Assembly: GCF_017848315.1 (NCBI RefSeq)
Contig: NZ_JAFKEC010000023.1
Coordinates: 1-64,000, forward strand
Length of the DNA stretch: 64,000 bases
Origin: Pseudomonas palmensis
GTDB lineage: Bacteria; Pseudomonadota; Gammaproteobacteria; Pseudomonadales; Pseudomonadaceae
Direction of reading: 5' to 3'
The translations under genes were made by a program, and so were the position numbers. Shown here one piece after another: positions 63,984 to 64,000 of the stretch; the first letter of the stretch is position 1, and every line of letters starts with the position of its first letter. The notes under the pieces are model-generated. The model made no database searches. It had not been told where the DNA came from and was given only the letters and a program-made list of their open reading frames with translations.

Positions 63984-64000
63984 ATGTCGTCGCTCGCGCC
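63984..64000 (+). CDS. paaX: Probable start of paaX (partial)
   Basis: ATG at 63984 begins MSSLA and runs off the right edge, 73 bases after paaY in the same direction. In Pseudomonas paa clusters the regulator PaaX is encoded next to paaY, so this is its likely start. Five residues cannot prove it. Confidence 0.45.

Overview
The window looks like chromosomal DNA of a Pseudomonas putida-group bacterium. It is GC-rich with strong G/C codon bias. It carries P. putida-type REP elements (GTAGGAGCCGGCCTTGCCGG and CATCGCGGGTCAAGCCCGC families), a complete paa (phenylacetyl-CoA) cluster in the Pseudomonas order, a glgX gene next to an Ala/Lys/Pro-rich tail as in P. putida trehalose/glycogen loci, and Fur/FecIR-type iron genes. 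No rRNA, tRNA, CRISPR array or insertion sequence was seen. Gene names rest on motif and family recognition by eye; no database search was run.

Layout. 1-6.3 kb: end of a small gene, glgX, a passenger-less autotransporter barrel, an XRE-PAS regulator coupled to two tandem paralogous small proteins, and two small lipoproteins. 6.5-12 kb: formate dehydrogenase-N operon (alpha, beta, gamma, fdhE) with Cys where the E. coli enzyme has selenocysteine. 12-15.3 kb: GNAT, FAD monooxygenase, SotB-type exporter. 15.6-18.1 kb: three tandem copies of a GNAT-like gene, two with a duplicated upstream block. 18.4-24 kb: heme oxygenase, GABA-type permease, divergent LysR regulator, class-III aminotransferase, a beta-propeller-like protein.

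24.1-31.1 kb: a molybdenum hydroxylase unit (2Fe-2S subunit, Tat-exported Mo subunit, tri-heme cytochrome c, XdhC, MocA), followed by a convergent beta-lactamase-fold protein with Cys in place of the catalytic Ser. 31.3-33.4 kb: a fatty acid desaturase divergent from a serine-recombinase-like protein that has lost its catalytic residues; the shared AT-rich intergenic region holds several perfect inverted repeats. A DUF1254 remnant follows. 33.5-41.8 kb: iron locus with a TonB receptor, FecI sigma, FecR anti-sigma, a second TonB receptor with a signalling domain, and a PepSY membrane protein, with Fur-box-like sites. 41.8-44.1 kb: an AT-rich accessory patch with an orphan secreted protein, a DUF3077-like protein and an AraC relic.

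44.2-64 kb: aromatic catabolism. A PQQ/heme alcohol dehydrogenase and an outer-membrane channel protein lie beside paaZ, an OprD porin, a solute:sodium symporter with its DUF485 partner, paaEDCBA, paaKJIHGF, and divergent paaY plus the start of probable paaX. Porin and symporter bring phenylacetate in, PaaK activates it, PaaABCDE epoxidises it, PaaG isomerises, PaaZ opens the ring, and PaaF/H/J do beta-oxidation. The alcohol dehydrogenase may feed aromatic alcohols into this route. A motif AAGCGATACA recurs at the paaA and paaF/paaY promoters and is a candidate PaaX operator. A REP pair lies in frame inside paaH.
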